A stretch of DNA of 64,000 nucleotides, from the NCBI RefSeq assembly GCF_902477725.1, contig NZ_CABSIF010000009.1:67501-131500 (forward strand), in the 5' to 3' direction. The position numbers and the translations under genes are program-made. A model generated the notes under the pieces. The model did no database searches. It worked only from the letters and a program-made list of their open reading frames with translations, and had not been told where the DNA came from. Source of the stretch: an uncultured Desulfovibrio sp. GTDB lineage: Bacteria; Desulfobacterota; Desulfovibrionia; Desulfovibrionales; Desulfovibrionaceae. Shown here one piece after another: positions 60,330 to 64,000 of this stretch; position 1 is the first letter of the stretch; each line of letters opens with the position of its first letter.

Positions 60330-61187
60330 TTAACGCCAGTTGCGCAGACGCTCAACGAACATGCGCAACCGATAGGCACCCTGCGCCGTCCCGTATCGCA
60401 GGGCGTCCACGGGGGCCACGCAGAGGGGGTACAGCACATTGAACAGCATAAACAGCCATGAAAAACCATGCTTTTTCAACAAATACATGCGCCCGGCTGC
60501 ATAGCTTGCCACCTTTTGCGGCGAGGGCTGAATTTCTTTCGGCGAAGGATGGAACACACGAATTTTTGCATACCGGCGTACCTCTGTACGGGCGTACGCG
60601 TACAAAAGATAGTCGGTGTCTTCGCCGCAACCGTAGGGCAAGCCGGTTCCCGGCCCAAGCAGGGGATCAAAGCGAAGACCAGTCACGGCTTCTCTGCGAT
60701 AGAACTGTACGCATGTTCCTGCCAGCTGGAACAGCCCCGCCCGGCTGACGCTCCCCTCGGGCACTCCCGAGGCATAAACATCGGGCGAGGAGGTCCACAC
60801 TCCCAGCAAAGCTCCGCAAAAAGGATAGGCGGCAAACGTTTCGCGCACGCGTTCAAGGGTATCCGGCGCATACCAGCAATCATCATCAGGAAAAACTATG
60901 ATGTCTGCATTGGCTTGTTCCAGCAAGACATTGCGGGCAACTGAAACTCCCTGCGGGGGCAGCATAGTACGAGTAATGGGCAAGCCGGAATGGCGGGCAA
61001 GCATATTATCCAGATAACCCGGAGGATTCTGATCTGCCAGAAGTATCCGGAAGTTTTTGTACGACTGCCCCTCAAGTGACGTAAACAGCCGGTCAAGCTC
61101 ATTTGCCCGCCCAATGGTTGCCACGAGCAGATCAATAGAGGGCCCTGCAGGAGAAAGTGGTGGTAACTGTAAATTTCCCATCTTCAT
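60330..61187 (-). CDS. Family 2 glycosyltransferase
   Basis: 285 residues, GT-A fold. IDLLVATIGRANELDRLFTSLEGQSYKNFRILLADQNPP opens the domain, the DXD-type motif is VFPDDDCWYAPD, and GCGEDTDYLLYAYAR is the later catalytic block. Cytoplasmic or membrane-associated; adds a sugar to the growing glycan. Its start overlaps the end of the GT10-like gene, so it shares that transcript. Confidence 0.88.
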   Translation of the reverse strand: MKMGNLQLPPLSPAGPSIDLLVATIGRANELDRLFTSLEGQSYKNFRILLADQNPPGYLDNMLARHSGLPITRTMLPPQGVSVARNVLLEQANADIIVFPDDDCWYAPDTLERVRETFAAYPFCGALLGVWTSSPDVYASGVPEGSVSRAGLFQLAGTCVQFYRREAVTGLRFDPLLGPGTGLPYGCGEDTDYLLYAYARTEVRRYAKIRVFHPSPKEIQPSPQKVASYAAGRMYLLKKHGFSWLFMLFNVLYPLCVAPVDALRYGTAQGAYRLRMFVERLRNWR

Positions 61188-62197
61188 ACAAACGGGTTAT
61201 ATAGCCCCAAACGCATAACGCGTCTCAAAAGAGCTTTTTCCCAACGCCCTGTTGGCTTAATTTGCACAGGCTCCGCATGATTCGGAGACATGGGCGCCTG
61301 GGCCCCCTCACGGATAAACCGGTTCACCCGATCAAAGACATTTGTTGTCTCAAGTATCCAGTTGCGACATTCAACAATTGCAGAAAGGGAACGTTCCCAA
61401 GGGTCATCGCTCAACAGCTCTTCTATCAAGGCAATGTTCGCTTCATCGCTATCTGGCTGTAAAGATGACAAAAAGCCTTTGGGAAAAAAACTGCCAAGAT
61501 TCGGGGCCCCAAGATAAATGGGATAAGAAAACCCGATCAATGTATCAGAAAGCTTTTCTGTCCAAAAAAAATTGCTGTAATTGTTTTCAAGCACGAGATG
61601 GTACTTGTACGGAGCAATGGCATCTCGTTTGTCTGATATCGGGTTTCTTCCGCGACCATAAATATCAACCTTGGAACCAAGACGGGCCTGCAACTTTTCT
61701 ACAAATGCAATTCTTTTGCGCTGTGCAGTTGTGTATGTTTTAGTCGAACAGATGACAGAAAGCATCTTTTCCTTTGCAGGAATGGACATGTTTCGAAAGT
61801 CATCAAGCTTGCTGAACTCGCTTGAATAATTGCCACTGACTGTTTCCACACCGTAGTGCCAGTTAAGACATGGGTTTTCTATCAGCACAGTGCCAGACGG
61901 AACGCTCTTAATAGTAAAAGGCGAAACAATTCTACCAAATTGTCGCAAATATGATGCAGGATATGGTTTTACTTCTGGAGGTTCTGTAATAAAAAGTATA
62001 CGCCTTTCTTTTGGCACAGAAGTTACTGTATTAGTGTACGGCTCATCAAAAACAACCAACCACTGTGCATTGGTATCATTAGTATTTATCTGAATATCAC
62101 AGTCAGCCATTCGCCCATGACCATCCAAAGTCTGCCGCATCCAAGGCCACGGAACATGGATAGTTGAAAAAACACAATTTTTCATTGAAGCCATCAT
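61184..62197 (-). CDS. GT10-like (alpha-1,3-fucosyltransferase family) glycosyltransferase
   Basis: About 337 residues. The C-terminal block APYKYHLVLENNYSNFFWTEKLSDTLIGFSYPIYLGAPNL matches the conserved donor-binding segment of GT10 enzymes (FxxENS...YxTEK...P...G). The usual Ser after Glu-Asn is Asn here, and the donor may differ from GDP-fucose. AGGAG lies seven bases before the ATG-ATG at 62197. It is AT-rich compared with the genes to the left. Confidence 0.78.
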   Translation of the reverse strand: MMASMKNCVFSTIHVPWPWMRQTLDGHGRMADCDIQINTNDTNAQWLVVFDEPYTNTVTSVPKERRILFITEPPEVKPYPASYLRQFGRIVSPFTIKSVPSGTVLIENPCLNWHYGVETVSGNYSSEFSKLDDFRNMSIPAKEKMLSVICSTKTYTTAQRKRIAFVEKLQARLGSKVDIYGRGRNPISDKRDAIAPYKYHLVLENNYSNFFWTEKLSDTLIGFSYPIYLGAPNLGSFFPKGFLSSLQPDSDEANIALIEELLSDDPWERSLSAIVECRNWILETTNVFDRVNRFIREGAQAPMSPNHAEPVQIKPTGRWEKALLRRVMRLGLYNPFV

Positions 62198-62244
62198 TAT
62201 AAAACTCCTGTCAAAACAAGCAACAAACAATGCACGAATATAGC

Positions 62245-63150
62245 TTAACTTATATTTCTTAATTTCTCGCGCAAAGCCATGGCGCATTTCCTTAATGGCA
62301 ATAAAAACAAATTAACATTCAGGGGGTCTATCAAAATCGCTTTAAGATACCAGCCACATGCTTTGGCATACTGCCGTCCGGTAAAAGCCGCGACAACGGC
62401 ACAGCGAAAGGCCAGAGCAGATCTTGCCCTGCGCCTAATCTTGCTTGGCACATCAGGATCTGCGAGATGCATCTGCATGACGTTCAGTTCATTTTCAATC
62501 GCAGCCTGAAAGTCGCTACTGGCAGAATCCCCCCGCAGCCTGAATCGCAAAACCTGACGGTTTGCATACACAATACAATTTCCACGCAAGACCCGCAAAA
62601 GAAAATCCCTATCCTCAGCGTGAGTAAATAGGGGATTAAACTGGCATCCTACAGGCAGTGCCGAGCGGCGAAGACAAAATGTTCCAACTGGCAAAAAATC
62701 ATGAACCAGCATATCGTGCCACGCGCAACCCGTAGCCAAATAGTTCTTCCAGGGAATCTCTTTAACAATATTGGTTTTATCCTCGAAGCGTATGGCGCTC
62801 CCCCATGCAAGAACACACTCAGGTGCCGCCAGCAAGGCATTTACCCAACACTCAAACGCGGTTGGCTCCAGCACGTCATCTGCATCAAGAAAGACAACAA
62901 AAGGGCCACAAGCTTGACTCAGCCCCACATTGCGAGCAATGGCAACACCTGCGTTTTCTTGTCTGATTGCACGAAACCGTGCGTCTCGTTGACAATACTG
63001 CTCTGCTACAGAAAACGTACCATCTGTAGAACCATCATCGACAATGATACATTCCCAATCGTTAAATGTTTGCGACAATACAGATTCGCAAGCCTCATGA
63101 AGATATCCATTGACATTATATGCAGGAATAATTACTGAGATAGTGTCCAT
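62245..63150 (-). CDS. Family 2 glycosyltransferase
   Basis: 301 residues. ISVIIPAYNVNGYLHEACESVLSQTFNDWECIIVDDGSTDGT, then VVFLDADDVLEPTAFE (DXD), and HAEDRDFLLRVL (ED block). Typical surface-polysaccharide GT2. It is 47 bp before the GT10-like gene and probably co-transcribed with it; AT-rich. Confidence 0.92.
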   Translation of the reverse strand: MDTISVIIPAYNVNGYLHEACESVLSQTFNDWECIIVDDGSTDGTFSVAEQYCQRDARFRAIRQENAGVAIARNVGLSQACGPFVVFLDADDVLEPTAFECWVNALLAAPECVLAWGSAIRFEDKTNIVKEIPWKNYLATGCAWHDMLVHDFLPVGTFCLRRSALPVGCQFNPLFTHAEDRDFLLRVLRGNCIVYANRQVLRFRLRGDSASSDFQAAIENELNVMQMHLADPDVPSKIRRRARSALAFRCAVVAAFTGRQYAKACGWYLKAILIDPLNVNLFLLPLRKCAMALREKLRNIS

Positions 63151-63173
63151 AATTTACAACTTAAGGAGCAATT

Positions 63174-64000
63174 GTGGATAGTATAGATGTTGTTATTCCC
63201 CTGTACAATTGCACATCATATATTGAATACGCAATTTATTCCGTACAGCGTCAAGTAATGGCGGTGGATAAAATAATTGTGGTCAACGACGGCTCGACAG
63301 ATGACGGGCCGCTTAAAGTAACTAAACTGGCTCAAAAAGACAAGCGCATAATCCTGCTTAACGGCACAAATCAAGGTGCAAGTGCCGCGAGAAACAAGGG
63401 AATTACTGCATCAGAAGCAGAATTTATAGCATTCCTTGATGCGGATGACATGTGGGATCCACAAAAAATAAATAAACAGGCACCATTTTTATCCAATTCG
63501 AAGTTATCTTTTGTTCATACCCAAGCTTCAGCAATTGACATATATGGTAAACCCATTTTAACCACCCTATATAAAACTAACATTTACGCACCGAGCTTTG
63601 ACAACATCCGTCTGGGCATTTACTCTGTCATAGGTTCTGCCTCGTCGGTTGTCACCCGTCGCAAGTTGCTTCTTGACGCAGGTCTTTTTGATCAGGATCA
63701 ACACTTTGGTGGAGAAGATTGGGATATGTGGGCAAGACTGGCACAGTACGGACCAGCCCACCTTGTTGACGAACCACTCACAAAAATCCGACTGGTGCCG
63801 AATAGCCATCAACGAACCATGAGCGCTGAAGTACGTGCCCGTTCCCGCCTGCACAGCCGTATTATGGTTGCCTCACACTGGCAGGACGATGCTATTTTTC
63901 TGAAAAAACACCGGATTGAAGCTCGCAAAGAAGCCTGGGCAATCATGCGCTGGTTATTGCTTAAGCCTAAAGAATTGTGTGGTTTTTACCTATATCTTCA
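63174..64000 (+). CDS. Family 2 glycosyltransferase, 3' truncated by window end
   Basis: Frame open from a GTG (AAGGAG five bases before) to the window end, at least 275 residues. DVVIPLYNCTSYIEYAIYSVQRQ, KIIVVNDGSTDDGP, FIAFLDADDMWDPQ (DXD) and FGGEDWDMWARLAQYG. Divergent from the previous GT2, with which it shares a 23-bp gap, so promoters must overlap. The C-terminus is outside the window. Confidence 0.9.
   Translation, partial: MDSIDVVIPLYNCTSYIEYAIYSVQRQVMAVDKIIVVNDGSTDDGPLKVTKLAQKDKRIILLNGTNQGASAARNKGITASEAEFIAFLDADDMWDPQKINKQAPFLSNSKLSFVHTQASAIDIYGKPILTTLYKTNIYAPSFDNIRLGIYSVIGSASSVVTRRKLLLDAGLFDQDQHFGGEDWDMWARLAQYGPAHLVDEPLTKIRLVPNSHQRTMSAEVRARSRLHSRIMVASHWQDDAIFLKKHRIEARKEAWAIMRWLLLKPKELCGFYLYL

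Noticed and set aside
1..64000. tRNA, rRNA, CRISPR arrays, complete insertion sequences and prophage genes
   Set aside because: Gaps were read for tRNA T-loop words, spaced direct repeats and transposase or integrase motifs; none was seen. A covariance search would be needed to exclude small RNAs.

Overview
The window looks like a chromosomal segment of a Desulfovibrio-type sulfate-reducing bacterium (Desulfovibrionaceae, D. desulfuricans-like). The reasons are a GC-rich, codon-biased genome, a futalosine-route menaquinone set (mqnA, C, D, E), a CbiK-type anaerobic chelatase, a two-subunit class I fumarase next to a FrdCAB fumarate reductase, a flavoprotein/ferredoxin pair resembling APS reductase, and six radical SAM genes. 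This is inference from family content; no rRNA or tRNA gene is visible to confirm it.

Layout. 0-5 kb: end of a Zn/Cd/Pb P-type ATPase, an ACT protein, ruvAB, and a SRPBCC/MarR pair with a palindromic operator. 5-12.4 kb: moaA, small hypotheticals, miaB with a bifunctional-nuclease-family gene, and a TPR protein with a degenerate receiver domain. 12.4-18.4 kb: a MATE exporter, a 150-bp palindromic element, and menaquinone genes mqnD (minus) and mqnE-mqnC-mqnA (plus). 18.6-23.2 kb: a compact module of DASS-family transporter, AprA-like flavoprotein, short AprB-like ferredoxin and Crp/Fnr regulator. This is the best candidate for an undescribed system. 23.5-28.7 kb: a thioredoxin-fold lipoprotein with cbiK (minus), then rfbD, a DUF3179 protein, an HD protein and a methyltransferase-like fragment (plus). 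28.9-38.3 kb: dnaE, a membrane metallophosphoesterase, two unusual radical SAM proteins, queD, a WcbI-like gene and a flavodoxin-fold reductase.

38.3-46 kb: after an AT-rich leader of about 600 bp comes a complete fumarate module. It has a second DASS carrier, fumarase alpha and beta, frdC-frdA-frdB and a CBS-pair protein: uptake of a C4-dicarboxylate, interconversion of malate and fumarate, and quinol:fumarate reduction. The menaquinone genes at 14-18 kb would supply its likely electron carrier. 46-54.7 kb is signalling and envelope: an AT-rich GGDEF protein, a LysR regulator divergent from cidA/cidB-like genes, and a 1346-residue hybrid histidine kinase.

55-64 kb is a surface-polysaccharide region: hldD (heptose), rfbCAB (dTDP-rhamnose, with rfbD 30 kb away), a TviB/WbpO-like UDP-sugar dehydrogenase, then four glycosyltransferase genes, including a GT10-like one. 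Base composition becomes clearly AT-richer from about 61 kb, which suggests transfer of that part. The last gene runs off the window end, as the first runs off the start.
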